Positions 52,180 to 62,446 of a stretch of 64,000 nt of DNA are shown here, one piece after another. How positions within the stretch are numbered: the stretch's first letter is position 1; every line of letters begins with the position of its first letter. The translations under genes were made by a program, and so were the position numbers. The stretch is from the NCBI GenBank assembly GCA_963575745.1, contig CAUYUJ010016059.1:10001-74000 (forward strand), in the 5' to 3' direction. The notes beneath the pieces were generated by a model. That model saw only the letters and a list, made by a program, of their open reading frames with translations, had not been told where the DNA came from and did no database searches. The stretch is from Prorocentrum cordatum (taxonomy: Eukaryota > Sar > Dinophyceae > Prorocentrales > Prorocentraceae).

Positions 52180-54650
52180 TCACGACCACCGTAGGCGACA
52201 TCGCACGCTGGGCGTTCTGGGCTCGGCGCTGCCCCTGGGCGAGAGCGGCTGCCATGGCTCGTCGGCGCTAGCCGCGCGAAGGGCCGCGCCGGCGCGCCGG
52301 CGCTCACTTTTCTCACCAGCCCTGCGGGTCCTCTTCTTCTTCGTCTTCTTCTTCTTCTTGGGAAGGTCGGCCGCGTTGTCTGGCGCGGGCTCGCTCTTGT
52401 CGTCGTTCTTGCCCTTGCCCTTGCCGACTATCACCGCGGCGTGCCCTCGGGAGCCAATGGGCGCCGTGGTTCCGGCCCTTGTCCAAAACCTGCGCGGAGC
52501 CGGCGGACAGGGCAACGTCGGTCTCCAGCTCGCCTGCTCGCGCTGGCCTCGTCGCATCCAGCCTCGCTGGATGGCGACTGGGGCTGGCCCTCTCGCGAGG
52601 GGTGGCGATGAGGTGGAGCGCGCGGCGCGGGCCAGCCCGAAGGTGGAGGGGGGCGCCTTGCGCGTGGCGACAGCCCCGCTGACCGCCCACGGCCAGGCGG
52701 GCGGCTCATGGGCGAGGGCATGCCGAGCGATGCGCCGTCGAGCTCGGCCAGCGGATCCTCGCCGAATCCGGGCCAGGACCCCGCGTTCGTCGGCGTCACG
52801 TAACGCCTGCATTCGTTTCGCTGCTGGGGGCTCCACGAACCCCTCCAATGGAGGTAGAGCTTCGTCGTGAACATCGCGAGCGCGATGCTCAGCGGGACTT
52901 TTCGCATACGTGGGCCTCGGATCACTTGTCCAGCCGTGGATTCTTCGCGCGTCGAGGGTGAATCCTGCGCGGGATCCAGGGTCCATCGCGTTGACGCTGA
53001 ACAAACTGCGACGGAGTCATTACCTGCTCAAGCACCGTATCCGCGCGGTGCCAACTGCGACCGAAGTTCGCAATCTCGCCGTCGAGCTGGGCGAACGGCC
53101 GAGCATTCTCCGAGAGCGCCGTGGCCAGCGCATCTGGGGGAGGTGGCGCACTTGGCGGGGTCGGTGTCATCGCGGGCGCCCTACTGGTCGGCGCCATCCG
53201 CGAGTGAGACGCGGCTTCCGCGCGGCACCTGCGCAGGGATGGCGGGCGCGACAGGGGGCGGGAAGCCCTTGAGCCTGAGCGCGGCCGCGTGAAAGAGGCG
53301 CCGTTAGTGCCGCGCGTCTCGTCTCGTTGGACTGCTGCGCCGATGATTCCACATGGCGACCTTGGGGCCTGCGTGGCGGCGGCGTCATCGGAGGCGCGCC
53401 GGAAGGCGGGTCGTCGCCGGCGGCCCCGATGGGCCGTCGACGCTCGCCCAGAGAGGGCGTCGGAGACCGAGCCAGCGGCGGGGCTCGGCCTGCAGCCGCG
53501 TCGAGCGCCAAGTCTTCCGACGACGCTACTCCCACCGTGGAAGAAAAGGAAGACGAAGGCGCGGGGCGCGAGCGGCAATGCGGCGGCGAACCCGGGGGCT
53601 CCACTGGCTTGCTCTGAAGCGTGGTATCACGCGCGCGCGGCAGCGGGTAGCCGCCGGCGCGCGGCCGCGCGCGTCGAAGGCCCGCGCCGGGGCCCAGCGG
53701 CGCGCGAGCAACGGCCGGCAGCTCAGCGCGCACGCCTGCTGATGGGAAGTGGCAGCAGTATCGTGAATGCTTCTCCCTGATCCTTCCTGCTACCTCGATC
53801 TGTGTCCGCCGCGTCCGCGCGCGCGCTCGCCTGCGCCCGCGTCGCACCGAATGCCCGCCGCTGCAACGTGGGCCCCAGGCGGCGCGCCCCCCTCTGAAAG
53901 ACCTCCCGGCAAAGGTGGGGACGGGGAAGAACCAATGGTTCCGTGGGGGATGGGGCGCCCGCGGTCCCTATACGTACGATAATGCAAGTTTGCTGTCGGA
54001 GGTCGGCTGGCGCTCGTGCCCTGATGGCGCGGCGAGCTTGCCGGCCGACGCGAGGGCGACTGCGCGCGGCGCATGTGGCCGCTGACGAAAGCCACCGGCC
54101 ACGTCATGAAGGGCAGATCGTTCTGCGCTGCCCTGGGCTAGTCCGTCCGCGATCACGTCGCGGGAATCTTCCCGATGCGGGCCGCGGTTGGCCCGGGCCC
54201 AGGAGGTCGCGGAGCTGAGATCTCGTTGCTGCGACGGTGGTGTCCATTCCCATCGAGCAACGGCAGAGCCCGATGTGCAGCGCGAGCGGCAGCTGACCAT
54301 CTCGCCGACGACGCGCCGCTCCAGGGCCACGAGGCCCATTGTTTGAACGCGTCATGGAGTGCGGTGGCCAGAGCGAGGCCGTGACCTGTTGAACTGATCG
54401 AGTGGCCAACACAGATGCCGCGCAGCTCGTCGGCGCAGATCCGATGGTAGTGGCGGTTGTGCGACGGTCGGCCGTCCAGCCATGACCACATGGCGATCTT
54501 GCGTTGGGCACGTTCGCGGCGGCGAGCACGCCGTTGTTCTATTTGAGCGTCGCGGTCGGCCTCCAACTTGGCCATCGAAGACAGCCGGATGGAGATCCCA
54601 GGGGCCGGGTCGCGCGCGACGTTGGCCCTGATGGCCGCGGTTGGCACTTC
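52180..54650 (-). pseudogene. probable retroelement remains, unassigned
   Basis: Minus-strand frames hold protein-like but fragmented text: FAQLDGEIANFGRSWHRADT then EQVMTPSQFVQRQRDGPW (about 52960-53100), a Lys-rich KKKKKTKKKRTRR block (about 52320), and LRGICVGHSISSTGHGLALA then TALHDAFKQW (about 54320-54430). Frames change repeatedly. Position downstream of the gag-like relic on the same strand suggests decayed parts of the same or a nested element. No RT signature was found. Alternative: unrelated host exons. Confidence 0.3.
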
Positions 54651-55159
54651 AGTTTAGGTGCCCAGATCCGCGGCGTTGTCTGTCTGGCAGGGCAGCTTGC
54701 GCCAGCTGACCATGTCGCAGGCGCGCGAGTTGGCAGAAACGACTGAAGTGCAGAATGGTGATGTGCTGATCGTCAGGAACCGCGAGTTGGCCGATCAGAA
54801 GGATGGTAGCACCCGCACTGTACTTTTGGTCGATGAGGTTCATACCGCGGGGACCCCATAGAGCGGCAGTCCTCCGTGGCGCGTCGCTGGATGGACGAGC
54901 TTCGTCGGCGGCTGCCGCTGGCCCCGCGGCGTGCGCGGTCGCGCCGGGGAACGGCGGCAAAGCTGGAAGTTGGGGCGGTCCTCTTGTTGGTGTTGCCATG
55001 CTGAACATCTGCGGTGGTTGCGGGACAACTGGTGCGTCGGCGCACGCGTGGCTCTGGGCCGTGGCGGGCGAAGCTCCGCCGCGGCTGAGGTGGGCCCTCG
55101 GTGACCGCGCAAGCAACCCCAGAGATCGCGGCAAGAGGGCCAGTGTGCAGAGCGTCGTC

Positions 55160-56293
55160 TATGAGTCCGGGGTCTGCGTAACCTCCGAACTGGCCGCCGC
55201 TGCCGTTGCCCTCGGGTGATGATGCGGAGCCTTGCGGGCACTCGGCGCAGAGGTGGCGCTCGCTCCCGCAGATGCCGCGCGTCGCCGCCGCAGCCCTGTG
55301 GATTGCGGCGTCTGCATCTTCCTTTTCCTGGCGAGCGCTCGCAAGCATGCGTACCTTTCAGAAGCGTTGCCTTTGCCTTTGCCTTCTCTGGAGATGGTGC
55401 TGTTGTTCCTCTTGATAAATGTACGTGCCTTACGGGTCGGGCGTTGCGCGCGTCTGCGCCACTATCGAATGGCAGTCTTAATTTGCCAGGGCGGCTGAGC
55501 ACCTATCTGGGCAGGGCTATCACCGTCGTCGCGGGCGGCCCCGCGCGCGGGCGCCCGCGCGGCGGTGGGGCGCGTTGCCCGCGGCGGCGCGGCGCTCTGC
55601 GACGGACCGGCGCCAGCAGCCCAGGGGTCGAAACCTCGAGCGCGCCAGGGGTCGCGCGCGTCGTTTCTGTCGGCGGTCACGCCCGCGAATCCACCGAACG
55701 CGGGCGGTGCGCGAAAGGCGCTGGCGATGGCATGTGGCGCATGCTCCACGATGTGACCCGCGCGTCTGCGCATCGTCGCGAGACTGTTCAGCTCGGCCTC
55801 TGTGGCTGGCCATCGGTTGCCGCGTGCCTGGAGCAGCGCCATGCTTAGGCTTGCTGCGGCACCGACCGCTCGGAGCAGCCAGCTGCAGCCTTCCCACGAC
55901 ATCGCAACTCCACTGTTGCGCGCGTCACGGAAACGCAGCGCGAGAAGCCGTGGGGGCAGCGAGTCCGCGAGTTGCTTCGTTGCGTCGCCCCGAGAACTCG
56001 AAGAGTTCGCGGGTTGCTTGGAAGCGCGAGTCCTCTCTTAACGGGCCGAACTGCGCGGCGAGGTTCGCGGCGAGGTGGGCCGCGGCGTCCTCTGGCTGGC
56101 CGCTGGCCGCGCCCCCATCCGTCGCCTCCGCGAAGCCCATGGGGCGCGCGAGCTTGCGATCGGCCCCGCCGAGGTTGCGGATGATGGCAACGCGTTGTTG
56201 GGCGCTGTCGACGTCGGCGGCTAGCGCGCTCCATGCGGGCCAGTCCTGTGCCCAGTGGCAGGGGGGATGCGCGGACTCAGCTCGGGGGGCCAC
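55160..56293 (-). pseudogene. gag-like ORF1 relic with damaged zinc knuckle
   Basis: Three frames carry successive pieces. 56293-55925: DWPAWSALAADVDSAQQRVA and LREDSRFQATRELFEFSGRR. 55902-55462: MSWEGCSWLLRAVGAAASLS, RWPATEAELNSLATMRRRAG, HIVEHAPHAIASAF. 55348-55160: GICGSERHLCAECPQG, a CCHC knuckle (C-x2-C-x4-H-x4-C) whose first cysteine position holds R. Zinc knuckles bind nucleic acid in gag proteins of retroelements. At least two frameshifts make it non-functional. The LINE RT relic on the same strand lies 5' of it (57.2-59.6 kb), so this gag probably belongs to a different element from that RT. Confidence 0.5.
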
Positions 56294-57114
56294 AGGGGCG
56301 GCCGGCGGGTTGCGACGGCGCCGCGGCCGCCGCCGGCCCGCGGGCCGGACCCGCCGGGCATCGCGCCTGCGAGCCGAAACAAGACGGCCATCAAGAATGC
56401 GAGGATGCCGCCCCAGAGCGCCAAGATGGACATCCCCCTCAATAAGACCTCACCGCGATGAAAGCTGGGCAGGCGCCGCGGGACTCGGGCCTGCGCAGGG
56501 GCGAGCGCCGCGCCGAAGTGAGGGGCAGCCGAGATGATGCTGCTGTCAAACTTGGTCGACGCCGAGGTCGGTGAACCCTGTGCATTGACTCGCAGCGTTA
56601 ATTCCACTTGGGCGGTGCGACGTGCTCGGATGGACAGCCAGCGCTATCGCGCGCGAGGCGCGGCGCTAGCCCGGGAAGGGCCTCGCAGTCGTGCCCGGCG
56701 TGGGGCTGCGGCCAACGCCTGCGGGGTTGCGTTGGGTCGAGGAACATCGTGGCGCCCCTGTGGGCGACTCGCTCCTCATCGCGGTTGCGATTCTGCCGTT
56801 GCCCTCGCCGTCGGACTGGGCGTCCGAGGCGAACTGCTGCTCGCGTAACGGCCAGAATTGCAGGCTGTTCAAGGAATCGAGGGCGGCGCCGATGCGGCGA
56901 AGGTTAATGCGACAGTGTGTCCGCGCCGCACTCTTCGCATGCTCCGTGGATCGCGAGCAGGGGTCGCGACCGGCTCCTCCGCCAATTTGGAATTGCGGGG
57001 GTTGGGCGCTGCGCGAGCGCAAGCACGGCGGCAGTGAGCTGTGTCTTGAGGGACTTCTGGTCTTCGTGGGGCAAGTGGACGCGCGTCGGCGCCCGGGCCA
57101 AACGGCGGCGACCG

Positions 57115-57235
57115 CCCCTCTCTGAGCGAAAGGGGGGGGGGAGGCGGGGGGGGAGGAGGGGGGGGGGGAGGAGGAGGAGGGGGAGAAGGAAGAACAGGAG
57201 CAGGAGGAGGCGGAGAGGAGGAGGGCGCGCGTCCA
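57115..57235. repeat. GGA/G-rich tract
   Basis: GGGGGGGGG and GGAGGAGG on the plus strand, immediately 3' (minus strand) of the cysteine-rich end of the LINE-like RT relic. Confidence 0.9.
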
Positions 57236-59640
57236 TCTGGAGACGCGGCGGCAGGCAGACCGCGCAGCGGGCCCGGTCGTCTGCGTCCGCGGGGCAGCCG
57301 AAGATGCAGGTGCGCTTCAGCGGCTGCAAGTGCATCTTGAAGGTGGTCCGCCATCCTCCCGCGTGCATCTTGATGATTGGCCAGAGTCGCGACGGTGGCC
57401 GCTTGGCAGTCGTGGAGCGTGCCGTGGCCCATCTGTTGTGGATCGCGAGCGGCAGCTGGGTCATGGGCGCGCAGTCGTTGCGGTCGCCATCGTCCCACCG
57501 TCGGTTGACTGCTTTCGGGGGGTCGAGTCGCTGTCGCCAACGACCTCGTCGGGGGGTCGGACCAGCTGGCGTCGGCCGAGATGCTCTGCGCTCGCGGCTT
57601 CCAGTGGTTGGCAAACTTCTGGCGGCGCGGCCCTGCGCGTCCTGGCGCTGTCGCCGCCGAGCCAGGCGTCCCGACAAATGCGGCGAGCCATGTCTCTGAG
57701 AATAAATCGACCCTGCCCATGTGCAGGATGCCGTGCGATGGTCGTCTGCGCACGTGAAAAGCATGTCCTTCGCGCCGCTCCATCCAGTCGCGGCGCCCGC
57801 CCAGCAGCTGCTTGATCAGGTGCGCGCCAGGTGTCCAATCGTCGGCCCTGTGGCCAGCACCTCCTCCATTTTGCGAAGCTGTCGGAAAGCTGATCGGGCG
57901 TCGCGAGGGGCGCGGTCAGGCGCGGGGGAGTCGGTGGCCGCGGGCGGGAGGTCGGAGACATGGGCGGCGCGGCCAGCTGCCGGGCCCGTCGGACACCATG
58001 CCTGGAGGCGCTTCAGGACGGCGCCGCCGAAGGTGTTGGTGTAGTGGGCGCGCTGGAGCTCGGACATGCACGCGGCATGTTGCGTTTCCGGATCGCGCCG
58101 GGGCTGGCGATCGTCATCGCGCCGCGAGTGGTGGCCCATATTGCTGCCCCCACGGCTGCTTGGCCAGGTCGGCCTGCCCACGTGTCCAGCAGCTGCTGCC
58201 TTGCCCTGCGCCCTGGCCATGGCGCGGTCGATCGTGAAGTGTCGAGCTGCGCTTCGGTTATTTCCCCACGGTCGGCGGTGGTGCTTGTAGAGGGGGGCCC
58301 TTGCCCGCGAGGCAGAGCTTGCCGTCGATCGCGAGCTGAAAGCGCTGACCGATGGACAATGGATCTGCCCAGCAAACGGCGCGCCATTGCCCGACGATGA
58401 CGTTGACCAGGGGTGGGTGCACTTCTGCAGCGCGTATTTGCAAGAGACGTGCCAACACCCAACTACTTAGCGCGCAAGTGGCCGTCCTCCACATGGCAAT
58501 CGCGAGCGTGACCTCGAGTCCCGCGGGGGTTCCGGCGCCGCTCCAGGTTCGCATCGCCGGGAGATTCATCTTCGCGAAAGAAGACGGGGCGGATCACATA
58601 AGCTCGTGCGGCGCGTGGATATTCTCGGCGAGGAACATCGCCATCGGGTGGGGGCGCTGGCCAACGTAGAAAAATGGTCGCGCTGGTCGAGGTGTTGTAA
58701 AGCTGCGCGCTGAGCTGCAGTCGGCTGTTGGACGCCGCCAGCATCTGGGGCCAGGGCCGAAATTTGGCCGCGGGCTCCTGCCATTGACGCATGAACGATG
58801 CTGCTGGGCCAATGTAGACGCCGAAGTACTTGGCCGCGGCGATGGAAGTGAGCGTTGCCATCGTCGGGTCGATGGCGATCAGCACGTCGCGGACGTTGGC
58901 GGCCAGGTCTGCGCCGAGCTGTCCGCGACGGTGCCAGGGCGCACTTCTCGGGCTGGAGGTGTAGGTCAGCGAAGCCGGCAGCAGATCGCGCGCGAGGTCG
59001 CAGGCGAAGCAGATCGCGTAGAGCTCTCAGCGCACAGCCGACGTCATCGGCGAAGTCGTCGGTCGCGCTATCAACGCGCCGCTGGTGGTGACCCGAATGG
59101 CCACCCCCGAGGGGGGTGACCTCGAGCGCGGCGCCGGCTGTCGACGCCAATGAGAATCGGCTCCAACGTGGGTGCCCACGTAGAGCCACTTGCGTGCAAC
59201 TCCGCTGTCGGCGGAGAAGGGTGGGCGTAGCGCGTTGTTCAGCAGCAAGACGGTGATTGGGTTGCGGTAGCGAGCCTGAAGCAGCCGCGGGAAAGGGCAG
59301 TGGATGCTCCCGCGTTGGAGTATGTCCCAGAGCCGCGCATGTCTGAGATTTGGGCGCGCCGCGGCAGTGTCCATGCGCAAGAGGTAGGGCTGGGGCCCGG
59401 CAGCGTCGGGGGGGGGTGCTAAACTTGTGGCAATGCGCGTCGACGTTGGCGACGTCGGCGAGGAGCTGCCGCCCGGATGCAGGTCCGCGCCGCGCGTCGC
59501 TCGTGGAGCGGACGACCGGGTGTAGCCCCCTGTTGTTGGCAGACGCGATGATCTCGTTGACAGCGGGCGGAGCTGACCAGGATCGCGCAGAACAGCGCGC
59601 TGGTCTTTACGCGTTTTACAAACACACTTTTACAGTAGCA
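57236..59640 (-). pseudogene. LINE-like reverse transcriptase relic, many frameshifts
   Basis: Pieces appear in expected order on the minus strand. Near 59.35 kb MDTAAARPNLRHARLWDIL matches the 'AAFPSLSHxWLW' motif A region of dinoflagellate LINE-type RTs, with the phenylalanine lost. At about 59040-59057 FADDVG is motif C, followed by LHLQPEKCAL. At 58800-58830 AAKYFGVYIGPAA is the post-catalytic GP block, followed by QLYNTSTSATIFLRW. Near 57300-57420 HAGGWRTTFKMHL and CIFGCPADADD match the C-terminal cysteine region. No frame spans more than two of these. The RT is dead; no endonuclease domain was identified upstream. Confidence 0.6.
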
Positions 59641-59728
59641 TCGTCAATGTACCTAGCCGCCTTCACTGCATCCCTTCGTTGCATGTCATTACCATTGTTT
59701 GGCTGCAGTTTCGGCTCGAGAGGTTTGA

Positions 59729-61840
59729 GAGGCGGGCAGCCCCGCCATTTCTCGAGCCTACGAGCACACCAGCCTTTCAGGTGTTCGAGGCGCCCGCGCG
59801 CTCGCGGGCGATCGGGGCCCCGCTGGGCCCTGGAGCGCGGCCGCTGGCCCGTGCCCGCCGTGGTCGGCGGCGACGCGGGCGTGGGCCCCCCTGGGTGGCG
59901 GTCGCCGCCCCCTGCCGCGGGCGCGCTGCGCCGCGTGGCCTGGCGTCGCCACGGCGCGTGCTGGGCCTGTCGGCTGGGCCCTGGCGCTGGCGATCTTGGC
60001 CAGCGAGTGGGAGGCGCTCCTGCCAGGCCTGTGGGAGGCCAGCGCTGAGGAGGGGGAGAGCGACAGCGAGCCGCTCTTCGCAGCGCCCGCGGGGCGGGGA
60101 GACGAGGAGGAGCTGTTCAAGGGCAGTCGGCCTAGCTATATGGCGCCCTGGTCGCGGTGGAACCGCCTGCACCTGCTGTCGCAGTCGAAGCCGACGGGGG
60201 TGGTGCTCCTGCTGATCACCAAGGTCGGAGGGGCCAAGTCTACCGTCTGGACGGCGGTGGACCCGACGCAACGGGTGGTGCTGGTGAATGTGCGGGACAA
60301 GAAGTTCGCGCTGAGCAAGCCCAAGCAAGGGGTCGTGTGGACGGAGCATCCTGGGCTCACCGAGAAGCAGAGGGACGCCGCGCTGATCGCCTCGGAGCGT
60401 CTCATAGCACGGTCGGAGCTGAAGGAGGCCGAGGCACGCACGGAGAAGGTGAAGCAGGGTCAGAAGAAGAAGAAGTCGAGCTCCAAGACGGCGATGGCTA
60501 GCTGGATGTTCAAGGGAGTGAGCACGGCTGCTGTGGCCGGCTGGAGCTACCGCACCGCAGGTGCGTGGGGCTCTGCGGCCTTCCTGGGCTGGCGCGTGTG
60601 GCGGTACCTAGAGCTTGGGTCGTGGATGAGCAGCGGGTACCACACCATGAAGGCAGGTTTCCAGGCGTTCGAGGACCTACAGTCCGTGATGGAGCTGGTC
60701 AGCGACATGTACGAGAACGGGGACCTGGAGAAGATCGCCTGCACGATCGGTGGTGTCGCGGTGGCAGGGTACATGATCTGGATGTACTCCACCTACAGCG
60801 CCGAGGGCCGAGGTGACAGCTCGGACAGCGAGAGCGACAGTGACGACGGGGCGGCCATCATCGGGGGACGTGACATGACCGACAGCGACGAGGAGCCCGA
60901 TGCGAAGGCCTTGTTCTCGGAGCTGGCGAGGGGCCAGGCGGAGCTGGCCTCAGCGGTGGTCGACCTGAAGGACCGGATGCGGGTGGAGGCCGAGGCCAGG
61001 TTGCCGGCGCCGCCCCCTGCTCAGGCGCCCGCTCGCCAGGCCACGCGCCGAGAGGAGTCCCCAGAGGGGGCTCGGACGCCTGGCGGGTCGGAGCCGAGCA
61101 GGGGCGACATCGACGCCTTCATTCGGAAGCTGAACGAGCACGAGGGCGTCGTGGCCAGGGACTCGGCGAAGGCGACGGCGGGCTCGGCGACCCCTGTGAG
61201 CAGCAGTGGGAGCAGCGGCTCGTGGGAGAAGGTCGGCGCCGAGTTTGACGATCCCGTGAAGGACCAGATCGTGCAGCTGAAGCTGGAGTCCACCAACCCG
61301 AAGGACAGCCTGTTGACGGTGCTGCAGCAGTACCGGCCCGCGGTGGGCGGTCAGGTCGGCGGGGTCCGGACTCGGGTCGCGCCGACGGTGCTGGCGAAGC
61401 TCTACCGTGGAGGTCGGACGGCCCGCGTCGAGACGCAGGAGTGGCTTCGCAGCAAGGAGCTGCAGGGCGCGACGGTGGCGAACGAGGTGAACATGCTGGC
61501 CATGGTGCTGGGCCGTATGATGACCTCGGGGGAGCATGACGCGCTGATCAATAGCCAGGCATCGGAGCTGACCTGCCTGAGGCTCTACTCGATCTGGAAG
61601 GCCTACGAGCGGGTCCAGTGCAGGGCCGACTGGCAGAGGCCCAAGCAGCAGAACGGGGGGAAGTGGAAGTCCAAGGTCGACTGGAGTCTGGCGGAGGAGT
61701 ACTTGAGGCTGGACGGGGATCGGGACAGCGAGAACCTGAAGGCCGATGAGGAGGTCCTGGAGAAGCTGAGGCGCCGCGCGACCCTCAACAAGCACCTGAG
61801 CGCAGGTGGCGGTGGGGCAGGCGGCGCTGACGGCGAATAG
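59729..61840 (+). CDS. retroelement gag-like protein
   Basis: One frame is open from 59729 to a TAG at 61838-61840. There is no ATG until 60140 (MAPWSRWNRLHLLSQ), although coding-like text precedes it (SEWEALLPGLWEAS), so the start is uncertain. Counting residues from the TTG at 59996: a basic Lys-rich patch at 150-164 (KVKQGQKKKKSSSK), a hydrophobic stretch at 174-200, a probable membrane segment at 247-268 (IACTIGGVAVAGYMIWMYST), a Ser/Asp acidic patch at 271-300 and a helical C-terminal domain with LRLYSIWKAYERVQ near the end. No zinc knuckle or protease motif is seen. An RT ORF follows directly, hence the gag label; the family is not named. Start choice and function are inferred. Confidence 0.65.
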   Translation, partial: EAGSPAISRAYEHTSLSGVRGARALAGDRGPAGPWSAAAGPCPPWSAATRAWAPLGGGRRPLPRARCAAWPGVATARAGPVGWALALAILASEWEALLPGLWEASAEEGESDSEPLFAAPAGRGDEEELFKGSRPSYMAPWSRWNRLHLLSQSKPTGVVLLLITKVGGAKSTVWTAVDPTQRVVLVNVRDKKFALSKPKQGVVWTEHPGLTEKQRDAALIASERLIARSELKEAEARTEKVKQGQKKKKSSSKTAMASWMFKGVSTAAVAGWSYRTAGAWGSAAFLGWRVWRYLELGSWMSSGYHTMKAGFQAFEDLQSVMELVSDMYENGDLEKIACTIGGVAVAGYMIWMYSTYSAEGRGDSSDSESDSDDGAAIIGGRDMTDSDEEPDAKALFSELARGQAELASAVVDLKDRMRVEAEARLPAPPPAQAPARQATRREESPEGARTPGGSEPSRGDIDAFIRKLNEHEGVVARDSAKATAGSATPVSSSGSSGSWEKVGAEFDDPVKDQIVQLKLESTNPKDSLLTVLQQYRPAVGGQVGGVRTRVAPTVLAKLYRGGRTARVETQEWLRSKELQGATVANEVNMLAMVLGRMMTSGEHDALINSQASELTCLRLYSIWKAYERVQCRADWQRPKQQNGGKWKSKVDWSLAEEYLRLDGDRDSENLKADEEVLEKLRRRATLNKHLSAGGGGAGGADGE

Positions 61841-62446
61841 GTTGCGGCCGGTGCGATCGTGGTAACCACTGGCCAAGAGCGTGCTACAGGCACCTCACCA
61901 CGCTGCTTGGAGGGGTCGGCAATCCATCGCCGCCCACCTCCCGTCGTCATTCTGGTCGGGTTCTTCGGGTGCCTGCTGGGCTGGGTGTTCATCGAGCGTG
62001 TCTGGGAGGGCCCCTCCGCCCAGGCGATTTTCGAGTCTGAGGAGGTCATCTTCGACCTGCTCGAGGCTCCACTGCCGCAGGCAAGTCAACCAGTGCGTCG
62101 TGGTGCAGGACACCAGGTGGGAGCTTTCCCAGGCGTTGTGAATGGATCCTCGAGAGCGCGATCCGCTGAGATCCCTCCCCGACCTCCCCTTTCCACTGAG
62201 TACGAGGAGATCAAGTGCGGGTTTGAGTTCTGTCAGCCTGCGTGTTACGTGGAGGCGGGTGGGGAGGACGGTTTCGGCGATCAGGAGTATGGCTTCGGGC
62301 TGCGCGAGTGGCTGGCTCACTCCATCCCCGCAGCGACATCTGGGACCGGCACGCCGCGCGGGCGGGCTGGGGCACCATCAGCGACGGCAGGGTGGCTCTT
62401 GGCCGCCTCGAGGAGACGACGGGCAGCGGCTACTTCACAACGGTAA
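61841..62446 (+). CDS. pol N-terminal extension in gag frame after TAG
   Basis: The frame that ends at the gag TAG continues open to 62446. After the stop it reads VAAGAIVVTTGQERA, then a membrane-like segment (VVILVGFFGCLLGWVFIERV, about 61940-62005), then an acidic, cysteine-containing part (EEIKCGFEFCQPACYVE, EYGFGLREWL). Coding character switches to another frame around 62320-62340. Reading through the TAG would give a gag-pol fusion; independent initiation would have to use a non-ATG codon, because no ATG opens this frame. Confidence 0.5.
   Translation, partial: VAAGAIVVTTGQERATGTSPRCLEGSAIHRRPPPVVILVGFFGCLLGWVFIERVWEGPSAQAIFESEEVIFDLLEAPLPQASQPVRRGAGHQVGAFPGVVNGSSRARSAEIPPRPPLSTEYEEIKCGFEFCQPACYVEAGGEDGFGDQEYGFGLREWLAHSIPAATSGTGTPRGRAGAPSATAGWLLAASRRRRAAATSQR

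Noticed and set aside
52715-52735. GCCGAGCGATGC as a sixth TIR-element end
   Set aside because: Short match to the inverted repeat with no core sequence or second end within 200 bp.
55575-56537. A 320-codon plus-strand frame opposite the gag-like relic
   Set aside because: The minus strand carries the protein-like signal (zinc-knuckle remnant, WEGCSWLL segment); the plus frame is its GC-rich shadow.
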